From Prevotellaceae bacterium (GTDB lineage: Bacteria; Bacteroidota; Bacteroidia; Bacteroidales; Bacteroidaceae): DNA of 50,604 bases. Position numbers and translations under genes: made by a program. Below are positions 34,893 through 44,842 of this stretch, one piece after another. The notes under the pieces are model-generated. The model made no database searches, was not told where the DNA came from, and worked only from the letters and a program-made list of their open reading frames with translations. The stretch spans positions 1-50,604 of the forward strand of contig JAFLUT010000006.1 of assembly GCA_022508665.1 (NCBI GenBank), given 5' to 3'. Numbering within the stretch: position 1 is the first letter of the stretch; each line of letters opens with the position of its first letter.

Positions 34893-37800
34893 ATGAGAAC
34901 ATATAACAATCCTATTGTTGGTGATATTATCCATGTAAAAGTAGTAGGAATTAGAGAGGATTTAGGAGTATTTGTCCGGATGCCAAATGGTGTTGACGGA
35001 TTGATCAGACTCTATGATGTTGCATGGACAAACCAATCCAAAATTTTGTCTTCATTATCGATTGGGGACGAATTAGATGTTAAAGTTATAAAAGAACTTC
35101 CTGATGGGAAACTAAATCTTAGTCGTAAAGAATTACTGCCTAATCCTAAAACGACAGAAGTTGGAACAATTTACAAAACTGTTATTAAGCGTATAGAATC
35201 TTTTGGATTTATAGTTCAATTAGGGGACTATACTGCTTTGGTACCCAAAAAAGAAATTCCAAATCTGAATTACTCTGAAGGAGACGAATTAACGTGTGTC
35301 GTCATAGGCAATACCTTTAATCAAGAAAAACATCGATATGAGATTCAAATGAGTGTTTTAGCACTATATGATTACTATGCTAAAACACATAGCGAACACG
35401 AACATATAATATGTACTTTTACAGGTTATGTAGAAGACCATAAATCTATTTCTGCAATTATTGAGACAGACAATTTTATTCAATTAATTGTGCCATCAAA
35501 AAGATTTATAGAACCGTATAGAACTAGACTTCTCAATAAAGAAATAGAATTAGAAGAGAAACTTGAGTTCGTATTTGTAAAATATAATGAAGAACAACGA
35601 GCAATAGTTTTAGATATGCGACCTATTGAAACCGAAAGAAAACAGCAACAAGTCAATTTGCTACGTTCAATGTTGCATGAAGGAGATATTGTTGAAGCTG
35701 TAGTATTAAAGGTAAATGACAGATCGGCTCTCATAGAGATTTCCAACTCGAATGTGACATGCCTTATTGACAGAGATGAACTTTCTCCTAATAAAGTAAT
35801 TCGTGCAAGTGATGAGGTATTCCAAGGAGAACATATTAAAGTTGCTTTTTTAGGAATGGAAAACAATAAATTAAAGTTTAGTCGTAGATTTTTCGTTAAA
35901 GATAAGTACAACGAAAATTTGTATGATTTATCGTTAGAAGATCTTCTTGAAACAATGGATTTAAAGACTAATAGATTTATTGGAAGGTCAATAGAACTGA
36001 ATTCAAACTATTTCCTTTCTGAGCTTATTACAACGGGACATGAAGATGATGAACAAAATGGAAAACTGTTGACAGATCCAATAAATGGTAAAAACATCAT
36101 TGTGATTATTGACAATAGATTGCGTAATTTCTTTACAAAGGGCAATTATTATGAAGTAGAATTAACGCTTGCGTGGAAAGAATATCGCCAAGAACAGGGA
36201 ACGCCCTATATGTTTAGTGTAAACTCTAACAACATTAAAGAGGTTGGCAATCCTTACAAAGAGTCAGTATCTCTGTCTTTTAAACAACATACAAGTCCAA
36301 ACACTAATACAAGCGTTGCAAATTTATTAGAAGAGGTTGGACAAAATCTTTATACAAGTAAAAAAAGAATGTTTTTTGAACTTCTTCAGAATGCGGATGA
36401 TGCTGCACCAATAAATGGTGTACAAGTGAAAGTACATATCAACGATAGGTTTTTCTTGCTTACACATGACGGGTTCTCATTTAGCCGTCACGATTTTGAG
36501 TCAATCACATCAGCTGCTAAAAGCACAAAAAGTGCCAATAAGAAGAAAACTGGGTATAAAGGGATCGGATTTAAATCCGTATTTACTAATTCTGAATCAG
36601 TATTTATTAAAAGTGGGGGATACAAGTTTTCTTTTGATCGAAATTTGCCCATTTATCAAGATTTTAAAAAGTTTTATTTTACAGTAAACGATATTGAAGA
36701 TGATGCGGTAAAACAAACAGAATTTCTTCATAAATATGCTAAATATCAGCGAGAGTTTAATGGAGTAAAAGATATTCCATGGCAGTTGTTACCTATTTGG
36801 TTCGATACATACAATCAAAGTGATAAATACTTTTTATTTAAGCAACGTGAAAACGTAGTCATTGCATTAAAAATGGACGAGGAAACCTTGAATGAATACT
36901 ACGATGCTATAAGGGAAGTTTTCACCGAGCCTCGTTTTATGCTCTTTCTCCGAAATACTAACCGTATTCAATTATTGGATAAAGAAAAATGCCTAACTAT
37001 CCAGAAAAATGTAGATGCCGGGGCTAATATGATTTCCTTGGTCAACTCATTCACCGATGACCATTTTAGAGAAGATTATACTATTTTTACAGTTGATAAT
37101 TTGATAGTTGATGATTCACAATTTGAGACAGCCAACGTATATATAAGAAGAAAAGAACGCACAAATAATCGTGGCGAAAAAGAAAATTATTTTGTTAAGC
37201 TGGACGAATATGGCAATGAACAAAACGAAGTTCCAGGCATACCAGACCGAATCGCATCTGCAACAGAAACTTCTATTTCTTTTGCAATGCGACTTGACAA
37301 AGATGGGCATATAATTCCGACAGAGAAAACAGAACTTTCTTTGTATGCATACCTTCCTATGAATGAGCGCCGATTTAGGTTTCCATTTTTCCTTAATGCA
37401 GATTTTATTCCAAAATCTGATAGAGAGGGCATAAGTGATAACCCTTGGAACTATTTTTTATTCTATTCTATTGGAAAGGCAATTGTCAAAATGGTTTCAG
37501 AAATCGCATCAACAGAACATCCTCAATATCTAAAGTTGCTACCAATCCATAAGATGTCTACAGATACACAAGATGTAAGGCTGTTGGCTGAGGCATTTAA
37601 TAGAGGTTATGAAGAGGGCTTGAAAAAATATGAATTTATTATAAATGATAAAGGAAATAAGGTTAAAACGGAGAGCATTATATGTGACAAATCAGAGTTA
37701 GCAGAATTAATAGGATACGACAATTTTTATACACTCATAGACACAGAAAAGCATTTGCCCAATAAAAATTTGAACTCTGACATTTTATCCTATAGTATAT

Positions 37801-40457
37801 TTGGAGTTGAGTGCATTAAAAAGGATAATATTGAAGATATCCTTCGTAGTAATTTAGATAGTTTAAACTCATGGATAGATACAACAAGTGATGAGTGTCG
37901 TAATAACTTTTACAAATGGATAGCAGAAAACGAAGATTGTCAAGATATAATTGAAGATATACATCTTTTCAAACTTGCTGAAGATTGGTATACAATCAAT
38001 GATATCAGTTTGGAAGAAAAACAAGTTATTACTACTAATCTATATATCCCAATTCTTCCAATCTTGAAGGAGCTGGGTTTCACCTGTTCTACAAATATTT
38101 TTGAAGACCATCCATTAAAGGAACTGCTCGATACTTATATACAAACAGATAAAGATCTATTAAATGAGATTCAAAAACAGGATATTTCTGACCTTGATTT
38201 TGAAAAAAGGCTTTTATTATTCAAAACGGCAAGTCTTTTTACAGGTGTTGCAGATGTAACATTAAGATCATGGTCTATATTTAAAAATGTTGATGGTGTT
38301 TTTTCTGAACTTAAAAGTATGCTTCAATACGATGATACAGTTCCTTCATGGTTAAACAGATTCATTTTATGCAAAGAGGAATGTTGTGATGACCTATTAA
38401 AGTATACAGTAAAAAAAGAGGACACATATTCATCCATTATTGTTCCGAACATTAGTGTTATTTTAGAAAATGCTGGAATTTATGATATTTATCTTATGTA
38501 TTCAAAAGTATGGCAGTCTGAATTAACATTGTCACTTATAAAAAATAATGTTGAAAATATCATATCTGTTGTTGAACAAGAGAACGATGACACTCAATCG
38601 GCTTACGTTTTAGCAACAACGGAGCTCTCATTACAAAGTTCATATGAATATGATTCAAATTCATATGAATATAGGTGGATGAAGTTAGCTGTCAAATCTG
38701 ATAAATGTATTTCTCATGCTCGATCAATTATTACTATTGATAATGAAATGTTAGATAAATACAACCTAAAGGACGATTTTGTCATTACGGTTGGAGGGAA
38801 GAAACTAAAATTCTATTTGTCAAGGTTATTGCCTTCATACTCTTCCTCGTTAACTTTAAGTAAGGTCAGCGAGAAATTTTCAGGTATTGATGGTTATGAT
38901 AAAATTTTTGCTCAACGTGAGGCTGATCCAACTTCAGTTCGCAATCAGTTGTATAACCATCTTAAAACATCTGAGACTCTTACTTCTTCAGAACAATTTT
39001 GTTTCCTTATTTCTTACAGGGCTAGTCAAGGATATCATTTCTTCGACAACACTCTAAAGCCATATATTAAAGTAAATGACCAAAAAACTTTTTTAGAAAT
39101 ATTGGATAGGTGTTTCGCTCTTGAGTTAGGTAGCGTTTTAAGTGGAGTACTTTGCAATGGCGGCATAACATATCCATTCTCAAAGTTAATTGGAACTTAT
39201 TATAATTGCAAAGATTACACTTTGGATTCAGAGCAAACACCCCAGTTTATAGTAGAATGGGCAACTTCACCCGAAAAACTAGAGTTTTTAAATAATTTGG
39301 GATTGCACAATGATCAAAGTAAAGAAATCATACGCCGCAAATCATTCAAGGAAAACAAAGTAGAAAACATTTGGAACATTGTAGACGTTGGTATTATAAA
39401 AACATTCTTTAGTTGGGTTGAAAAATCATTTGAGATTCCCATAGTATCGGACAATCAAGTTTCAATTTTGGAAGGTTTATACCAATCTATAAGACTGGTC
39501 GGAACTTATGATGAAAGTGATTTTTCTTCTTCATTAGAATGGGATAACGCATTATATCATGAGTGGAAAAAAGAATCCAATACTAAGATTTGCATAATTG
39601 AGGGGAAATTACCTTATCGAGGAATATATAACAATATCTATCTTTTTAGAGGACACACTGGTGATTATACATATTTCTCTTCTTCTCGGACCATATATAT
39701 TACTGCAGATAGAGAGCCTGCATCTGTGTTAGCCGATGTATATTCTGATACAAGAATGCGATGTCCTTTTACTAAGGATGATTGGAATAAAATATTCCTC
39801 GTTTCTGCCGAAATAGTACAAGAACAAAATGAGCGTATTGCAGAATTAGAGAGGCAACTTGAAGAATTTCGCAATAGTAGAAATGATGACGACACAGAAA
39901 TACCCGAATATGGGAAATATACAGAGAAAGATAACATAGACCCAGAAACGCGTATTCAAATAAATAGAGAGGCAAGATTTGCCGCTAAAGATTATTTAGA
40001 TAGCATAGGAGAATATGATTGTTCTGAATGGAATCCAACTTCAAGCTCACAAATTGTAAAAAATGAAATTAAGTATAATGGAGAACCGATAACTGTTGCT
40101 ATTACTAGTTCTTTGGGACGTAAATTGTATCTCCACCCATGGGTGTTTGCAGAAATCATGGATAATCCAAACAATTTGCTGTTAAACTATGGTGCTGATA
40201 AACGAATCCATTCGTTGAAATTTAAAGATGTTTTTATGGATAATCCTAATGTTAATCTTATTTTTGATATGGATGTTATAAGTCCTCACCATATGGCAGA
40301 GCTTGCAAACAAATATCGTGGATCAAAACGAACCTGTTTTGTCATTGAGAATCCAAAGTATTCTCAATCGGATGAAATAAAATCATTTGGATTAAACGAA
40401 AAGAAAGAAGGTTATGTTGAGATTGATTTTTCTGATGATGATATTTTTAATTTTTGA
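34893..40457 (+). CDS. Giant S1-repeat protein fused to a sacsin-type HSP90-like ATPase
   Basis: A 1854-residue protein. The N-terminus has two clear S1 RNA-binding domains (about 7-82 and 88-155). Two further OB-like repeats follow (about 170-250 and 256-335), the second starting LHEGDIVEAVVLKV. The GHKL ATPase begins near 470, with ELLQNADDA (496-504) as the N box and TGYKGIGFKSVF (553-564) as the glycine-rich lid. The conserved FPFFLNADFIPKSDREGI at about 830 is typical of sacsin/Nov proteins. A long helical region, a short coiled coil (about 1636-1660) and a C-terminal DUF3883-like domain (HPWVFAEIM...) complete it. Composition is AT-rich. Its stop overlaps the helicase gene start. The role may be an RNA-sensing chaperone-like scaffold. 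Confidence 0.82.
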   Translation: MRTYNNPIVGDIIHVKVVGIREDLGVFVRMPNGVDGLIRLYDVAWTNQSKILSSLSIGDELDVKVIKELPDGKLNLSRKELLPNPKTTEVGTIYKTVIKRIESFGFIVQLGDYTALVPKKEIPNLNYSEGDELTCVVIGNTFNQEKHRYEIQMSVLALYDYYAKTHSEHEHIICTFTGYVEDHKSISAIIETDNFIQLIVPSKRFIEPYRTRLLNKEIELEEKLEFVFVKYNEEQRAIVLDMRPIETERKQQQVNLLRSMLHEGDIVEAVVLKVNDRSALIEISNSNVTCLIDRDELSPNKVIRASDEVFQGEHIKVAFLGMENNKLKFSRRFFVKDKYNENLYDLSLEDLLETMDLKTNRFIGRSIELNSNYFLSELITTGHEDDEQNGKLLTDPINGKNIIVIIDNRLRNFFTKGNYYEVELTLAWKEYRQEQGTPYMFSVNSNNIKEVGNPYKESVSLSFKQHTSPNTNTSVANLLEEVGQNLYTSKKRMFFELLQNADDAAPINGVQVKVHINDRFFLLTHDGFSFSRHDFESITSAAKSTKSANKKKTGYKGIGFKSVFTNSESVFIKSGGYKFSFDRNLPIYQDFKKFYFTVNDIEDDAVKQTEFLHKYAKYQREFNGVKDIPWQLLPIWFDTYNQSDKYFLFKQRENVVIALKMDEETLNEYYDAIREVFTEPRFMLFLRNTNRIQLLDKEKCLTIQKNVDAGANMISLVNSFTDDHFREDYTIFTVDNLIVDDSQFETANVYIRRKERTNNRGEKENYFVKLDEYGNEQNEVPGIPDRIASATETSISFAMRLDKDGHIIPTEKTELSLYAYLPMNERRFRFPFFLNADFIPKSDREGISDNPWNYFLFYSIGKAIVKMVSEIASTEHPQYLKLLPIHKMSTDTQDVRLLAEAFNRGYEEGLKKYEFIINDKGNKVKTESIICDKSELAELIGYDNFYTLIDTEKHLPNKNLNSDILSYSIFGVECIKKDNIEDILRSNLDSLNSWIDTTSDECRNNFYKWIAENEDCQDIIEDIHLFKLAEDWYTINDISLEEKQVITTNLYIPILPILKELGFTCSTNIFEDHPLKELLDTYIQTDKDLLNEIQKQDISDLDFEKRLLLFKTASLFTGVADVTLRSWSIFKNVDGVFSELKSMLQYDDTVPSWLNRFILCKEECCDDLLKYTVKKEDTYSSIIVPNISVILENAGIYDIYLMYSKVWQSELTLSLIKNNVENIISVVEQENDDTQSAYVLATTELSLQSSYEYDSNSYEYRWMKLAVKSDKCISHARSIITIDNEMLDKYNLKDDFVITVGGKKLKFYLSRLLPSYSSSLTLSKVSEKFSGIDGYDKIFAQREADPTSVRNQLYNHLKTSETLTSSEQFCFLISYRASQGYHFFDNTLKPYIKVNDQKTFLEILDRCFALELGSVLSGVLCNGGITYPFSKLIGTYYNCKDYTLDSEQTPQFIVEWATSPEKLEFLNNLGLHNDQSKEIIRRKSFKENKVENIWNIVDVGIIKTFFSWVEKSFEIPIVSDNQVSILEGLYQSIRLVGTYDESDFSSSLEWDNALYHEWKKESNTKICIIEGKLPYRGIYNNIYLFRGHTGDYTYFSSSRTIYITADREPASVLADVYSDTRMRCPFTKDDWNKIFLVSAEIVQEQNERIAELERQLEEFRNSRNDDDTEIPEYGKYTEKDNIDPETRIQINREARFAAKDYLDSIGEYDCSEWNPTSSSQIVKNEIKYNGEPITVAITSSLGRKLYLHPWVFAEIMDNPNNLLLNYGADKRIHSLKFKDVFMDNPNVNLIFDMDVISPHHMAELANKYRGSKRTCFVIENPKYSQSDEIKSFGLNEKKEGYVEIDFSDDDIFNF

Positions 40458-42766
40458 TGAATATGTATTACAATAGAGAACAACATAAGCGATTCCTTGA
40501 CAAAGAATTAACAGCAATATCTGAAGCATATCTAAAATTGTTAAATACGAAAGCGATTTCTTTGCTCTCAAGTAACGAAGTATATGTAACCCAATATATT
40601 AAGTTGGATTTTAAGCAGCCTGATCACACTTCAAATGCGGACACGAATGTTTTGGGTAGTGGGCAGTTAATATTGCGGTTCAAAAAAGAAAAAGGAATAC
40701 CGCGTAAAAACGAATACTTCACAGCAGTCATATTAGAAAAAGATATGTGCCTTCCTAAAAATTGGGGTGAAACCACATGGGGAAAGCTTCGGTCTTATCA
40801 AGTAGAATTTTCAGAAGTCCATTGCGTATGGCAGGGAAAGGCCGACGATAACGGTTTTCTTTTATGTGGATTCTCTGGAATTTCAATTGAGATGTCTCAA
40901 TATCTAACAAACAATAATATAGAAGGTTGTGTAATAGTGCTTGGCCCTCAAGAGCCACCTATGGAGTATTATCAAAATCTAATTACGATTGTCAGCAATA
41001 CATCCGATTTGTTACCTGCAAAAAGTATTTTAGACTTCGATAAATTAGATAATGTTTGGAGACCGCAAGAAATAAATTCGAATAGTTCCCAAATAGACCA
41101 TATTATAGAAGTGCTTGATACGAAAAATGAGATAATATTTCAAGGCCCTCCAGGAACAGGAAAAACACATTTAATGGCGGGTTTAGTAGCACGTTTAATC
41201 AGTGAAAATAAAAGTGTCTTAGTTACTGCAATGACTAACCGGGCACTAATTGAATTAGCTGAAAAAGAAAGCCTAAAAGAGTTTCTTTCTCAAAAGAGAG
41301 TTAAGAAAACCAATGTTTCTGCCGATGAATTAATTTCTTGTAAAAATCTTTGTCCTGTAGACAGCAAACAAGTTACATGTATGCCTGGTTGCGTTACGTT
41401 ATCCACATTTTATAATTCAAGTGGATGGGCAAAAATTTGTTATGAAGAGCAACCGTTTGATTATGTCATTATGGACGAAGCAAGCCAAGCCTTGTTTGGA
41501 ATGATTGCTGCTTGCAAGAATTTAGGTAAAAAGATTATTTGGATTGGTGATCAGAATCAAATGCAGCCAATTGTACTTTTAAGTGAAGAAACCTTAGTTA
41601 GAAATGACTATTATATGTTGGCTAACGGTTTTCAAACATTGTGTGACAATTTTGATTATTCCTCGTTCATTCTTACAGAGACACACCGATTATTGCCAAA
41701 TGCCGCTTCTTTGACTAGTACATTTTATCATACTCCAATTAAATCTGTTGCAGATTTTGACTATCTATTAGACTCAAATAAATTGTCGTTCGTTCCTGTT
41801 GGGGGCGGATGCTCGCTATTATTTAAAGATATGCCTATTGGAGAGAAAGCAGACCGTGACTGTTGTATGTATGCTGTTGAAGTAATAACGGACATTCTGA
41901 GTTGTTATCCAGATATTAGAATTTCTGTTCTTTCAAAATTTCGAGCAACAGTCCGTATGTTACAAAATTGCTTTATTAGTCAATACGGATCACGCAATAA
42001 TGTACTTATAGATACAGTGGAGCGTGTTCAAGGTATGACGTGCGATGTTTGTATTTACTTTATTCCAAATACAATGACAAAAATGTCATTGGATAGGGCA
42101 CTTTTCAACGTGGCAACCAGCCGTGCAAAACAGTTGACCATTATTATTGCTGACAAATCTATTACACATAATGTTTGTGATAAAAGTGTCAATTTATATC
42201 TACATAAGGCTGCTGCAAAAGATTTTTCGTCATTTCAAAAGCCAACTTCATCAGATAAAGGCGAACAAATTATAAGTGTTAATGGAGTCAGACTTGTTGT
42301 CAAAGGAAAAGTTGATTTGTCTCGATTTGAGACTCCAAAACAAAAAGTAGTAAAATCCCAAACAAAGAATAATATCTATATTATTGATACAAATGTTTTT
42401 GTCAATTATCCAGATGTAATATCAAAAATTGATGATAAATATCTGATTGTTTTATCCGCTAAGGTCATAGACGAATTGGACAAGTTAAAGATAACTTTGG
42501 ATTCAACAGGTAAACAAAATGTAGAAAAAGCCCTGCGCAATATAAATCGAGCTATGGATAAACGTAACATAAAAATGGAACTTTCTGATCCAGATTTACT
42601 TCCTAATGATTTCAATAAAAAATCACCAGACAATAACATATTAACTGTTGCATTAAAATACAAGCAAGAGAACCCTATATTGTTAACTTCTGACAATGGA
42701 TTACAAATCAAGGCAAAAGGATTAGATATTTCCACAATTTCACTTAAAGACTTTCTAAAAAGATGA
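40457..42766 (+). CDS. SF1 UPF1/DNA2-like helicase with C-terminal PIN nuclease domain
   Basis: A 769-residue protein. The helicase has Walker A GPPGTGKT (230-237), DEAS (340-343) as motif II, GDQNQMQP as motif III, a Q-rich ERVQGMTCDV as motif V, and SLDRALFNVATSRAKQ as motif VI. These are marks of the UPF1/DNA2/MOV10 branch, which acts mainly on RNA or RNA-DNA. A PIN domain follows from about 637. Its four acids are all present: D644 (IIDTNVFV), E673 (VIDELDKLK), D725 (SPDNNIL) and D746 (LLTSDNGL), so it should be an active metal-dependent RNase. The stop of the upstream gene overlaps its ATG by one base. An in-frame TTG lies just upstream. Confidence 0.88.
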   Translation: MNMYYNREQHKRFLDKELTAISEAYLKLLNTKAISLLSSNEVYVTQYIKLDFKQPDHTSNADTNVLGSGQLILRFKKEKGIPRKNEYFTAVILEKDMCLPKNWGETTWGKLRSYQVEFSEVHCVWQGKADDNGFLLCGFSGISIEMSQYLTNNNIEGCVIVLGPQEPPMEYYQNLITIVSNTSDLLPAKSILDFDKLDNVWRPQEINSNSSQIDHIIEVLDTKNEIIFQGPPGTGKTHLMAGLVARLISENKSVLVTAMTNRALIELAEKESLKEFLSQKRVKKTNVSADELISCKNLCPVDSKQVTCMPGCVTLSTFYNSSGWAKICYEEQPFDYVIMDEASQALFGMIAACKNLGKKIIWIGDQNQMQPIVLLSEETLVRNDYYMLANGFQTLCDNFDYSSFILTETHRLLPNAASLTSTFYHTPIKSVADFDYLLDSNKLSFVPVGGGCSLLFKDMPIGEKADRDCCMYAVEVITDILSCYPDIRISVLSKFRATVRMLQNCFISQYGSRNNVLIDTVERVQGMTCDVCIYFIPNTMTKMSLDRALFNVATSRAKQLTIIIADKSITHNVCDKSVNLYLHKAAAKDFSSFQKPTSSDKGEQIISVNGVRLVVKGKVDLSRFETPKQKVVKSQTKNNIYIIDTNVFVNYPDVISKIDDKYLIVLSAKVIDELDKLKITLDSTGKQNVEKALRNINRAMDKRNIKMELSDPDLLPNDFNKKSPDNNILTVALKYKQENPILLTSDNGLQIKAKGLDISTISLKDFLKR

Positions 42767-42770
42767 AAAT

Positions 42771-44435
42771 ATGATCGAACTCGAATTACAACAATACCTG
42801 CTCCGCAAGTACCCACAAGAGAATGCTCGGTGTGAGTGGAAGGAATTTAAGAATCTGAAGAACTCATTCTGTGGGGATGAGAAGAATGATGTGATTTCAT
42901 ATGTGTCGGCAATTGCCAACATGGAAGGTGGCTATTTGGCGGTGGGCGTGCATGACAAGACATTGGGGATTGTCGGTACGGACACTTATAACTATGACCG
43001 TCAGAAGGCGATTCTGCGACTGACGGAGCGATGTACCAACTTATCGAGTGAAGGACTGGATATAGAGGAATTTATCACTGACGACACGAAGAAGGTTGTT
43101 TGGGTAATTCATATCCCTAAGCATAAACCAAAACTTCCTGTATATGCTCATAGAAAGGCTTGGCAACGGATTGAGGATTCGCTTGTAGAATTGACACCAG
43201 AGCGATTAAATGTTATTCTTGACGAGCCTTTGATTATAGACACAGACTGGTCTGCTGTAATTGTGCCTAATGCCACGATAGATGATTTGGACGAAGTGGC
43301 CATTGCCAAAGCAAAGGTAATGTTCAAGAAAGTACATAGTCGTATTCCTGCGGCAGAAGTGAACGCTTGGTCAACAGAAGAATTTCTGAGTAATGCAGGA
43401 GTAATGATTGACGGCGGAATCACTCGTGCTGCCATTATCCTGCTCGGTAAGCCTGTGTCCGTTTTCAAGCTCCGTCCTGCCGTGGTAAGAGTCACTTGGT
43501 CTTTGCGTGACGAGAATGAAGACGTGGTGGACTATGAACATTTCACGGTTCCTTTTATATTAACAGTTGACCAGATTCTTGCCAAGGTGCATAACCTAAC
43601 GATGCGTGAAATGCCTGGCGGAACGATGTTCCCAGATGTAATGCAGCAATACGATGACTATTCCATGCGCGAAGTGCTACACAACTGTATTGCGCATCAA
43701 GACTATACTTTGCAAGAAAGAATCAATCTGGTGGAGAATCCTGGATTCCTTTATTATGCCAATGGTGGTAGTTTTATCCCTGGTTCTCTACAAAAGGCAT
43801 TGACGACACATGGTCCACAACGCCATTACCGCAATGAGTGTCTTTGTAATGCGATGGTGAACTTTAACATGATTGACATCGTAGGCCGTGGCATCCGCAA
43901 GATATTCAACGAGCAGTGGAAACGAAGATTCCCTATGCCAGATTATGAAATAGACGCAGAGAAGAAGGAAGTGGCAGTACGTTTATATGGAAATGCTATC
44001 AATGAAAAATACACCAAGCTACTGAAGGAGAATAAAGATCTTTCTTTTGAGGATTGTCTGTTGCTGGATGCTGTGCAGAAAGGACATCAATTAAATGAAA
44101 TTGATGCACAGAACCTTCTTTCGCGTGGATTGATAGAAGTACAAGACAATCATTATTACATATCTCTTGATGTCGCGCGTAAGACTAATCAGGTTTCTGA
44201 ATACACGAAGAGCAAAGGTCTGGAAAAGCAGAAGTTGATACAGATGATTCTTCAGTACCTCAAAAATGCAGGTGAGGAAGGCTCTAAACGTGATGGAATC
44301 TATGAATATCTGAAGGATGTTCTTCCGTCAAATAAGACCGAGGAGCAAAAACTTCGTACATTAGGCGATTTGCTTAAAGCAATGAAAGTTGACGAACTAA
44401 TCAAGACTGATGGACGAAATTGGTTTTTGAAATGA
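42771..44435 (+). CDS. AlbA_2 / HATPase_c_4 protein (Schlafen-like, RecG-C-like)
   Basis: A 554-residue ATP-binding protein. The N-terminal AlbA_2 domain has ENARCEWKEFKN and NMEGGYLAVGVHD. The middle has MREVLHNCIAHQDYTLQERINLVENPGFLYYANGG and NMIDIVGRGIRKIF, the HATPase_c_4 signature of this family. The C-terminus carries winged-helix-like segments. Such proteins occur often in bacterial defence islands, and the AlbA_2 domain is related to Schlafen nucleases. It starts 4 bases after the helicase-PIN stop. Codon use is less AT-rich than in the three genes before it, so it may have joined the operon separately. Confidence 0.88.
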   Translation: MIELELQQYLLRKYPQENARCEWKEFKNLKNSFCGDEKNDVISYVSAIANMEGGYLAVGVHDKTLGIVGTDTYNYDRQKAILRLTERCTNLSSEGLDIEEFITDDTKKVVWVIHIPKHKPKLPVYAHRKAWQRIEDSLVELTPERLNVILDEPLIIDTDWSAVIVPNATIDDLDEVAIAKAKVMFKKVHSRIPAAEVNAWSTEEFLSNAGVMIDGGITRAAIILLGKPVSVFKLRPAVVRVTWSLRDENEDVVDYEHFTVPFILTVDQILAKVHNLTMREMPGGTMFPDVMQQYDDYSMREVLHNCIAHQDYTLQERINLVENPGFLYYANGGSFIPGSLQKALTTHGPQRHYRNECLCNAMVNFNMIDIVGRGIRKIFNEQWKRRFPMPDYEIDAEKKEVAVRLYGNAINEKYTKLLKENKDLSFEDCLLLDAVQKGHQLNEIDAQNLLSRGLIEVQDNHYYISLDVARKTNQVSEYTKSKGLEKQKLIQMILQYLKNAGEEGSKRDGIYEYLKDVLPSNKTEEQKLRTLGDLLKAMKVDELIKTDGRNWFLK

Positions 44436-44437
44436 CA

Positions 44438-44522
44438 TTCCGTCGAAAATCAGCGAAAGAGAGCAACCTTTCCGTCGAAATTCAGCGGTTTCCGTCGAAA
44501 TTCGACGAAACTTACGACGGAA
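44438..44522 (+). repeat. Three direct repeats TTCCGTCGAAAwTC plus an inverted copy
   Basis: Copies start at 44438, 44470 and 44490, with the shared sequence TTCCGTCGAAA. The inverted copy CGACGGAA ends at 44522. The third copy and the inverted copy form a dyad with the inner palindrome GTCGAAATTCGAC. The array fills the 95 bases between the AlbA_2 gene and the regulator gene. It may be a binding site for that regulator, or a remnant of a low-complexity tail of the upstream gene. Confidence 0.6.
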
Positions 44523-44530
44523 TCGTTAAT

Positions 44531-44842
44531 ATGAAGATTAAACTTAAACATAACAGTATGTTATTTGGGAATAAGATTAGAAAGCTCAGAGACGAGCAAG
44601 GAGTATTACAACGCCAATTAGCTGCACTTTTAGAGATTGATACACCAATGTTCAGCAAGATTGAGCGAGGTGACAGGCGAGCAAAGCGTGAACAGGTAAT
44701 CAAGCTTGCAGAATACTTGCATCAAGATGAAAAGGAGATGTTGACATTATGGTTAGCTGACAAAATTCTTGATGCGGTAAGCGATGAAAAAGAACTTAGT
44801 CATGATGCAATCACAGTTGCACAAGAACAGATCCAAAAGTGA
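44531..44842 (+). CDS. XRE-family helix-turn-helix regulator
   Basis: A 104-residue repressor-type protein. The Cro/cI-like HTH is LFGNKIRKLRDEQGVLQRQLAALLEIDTPMFSKIERGDRRAKREQVIKLAEYL, and a short helical tail (EKEMLTLWLADKILDAVSDEKELSHDAITVAQEQIQK) follows. The start is placed at ATG 44531, after the direct repeats. ATG 44558 (nine residues shorter) is also possible. The frame runs open back to 44420, but that part reads through the repeats. In Bacteroidetes this protein type often sits next to a cytosine methyltransferase, yet none follows here. It most likely controls the cargo operon. Confidence 0.82.
   Translation: MKIKLKHNSMLFGNKIRKLRDEQGVLQRQLAALLEIDTPMFSKIERGDRRAKREQVIKLAEYLHQDEKEMLTLWLADKILDAVSDEKELSHDAITVAQEQIQK

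Noticed and set aside
44420..44530. Longer N-terminus of the XRE regulator from 44420
   Set aside because: It would overlap the AlbA_2 gene and translate the direct repeats. The HTH domain begins after the later ATG.
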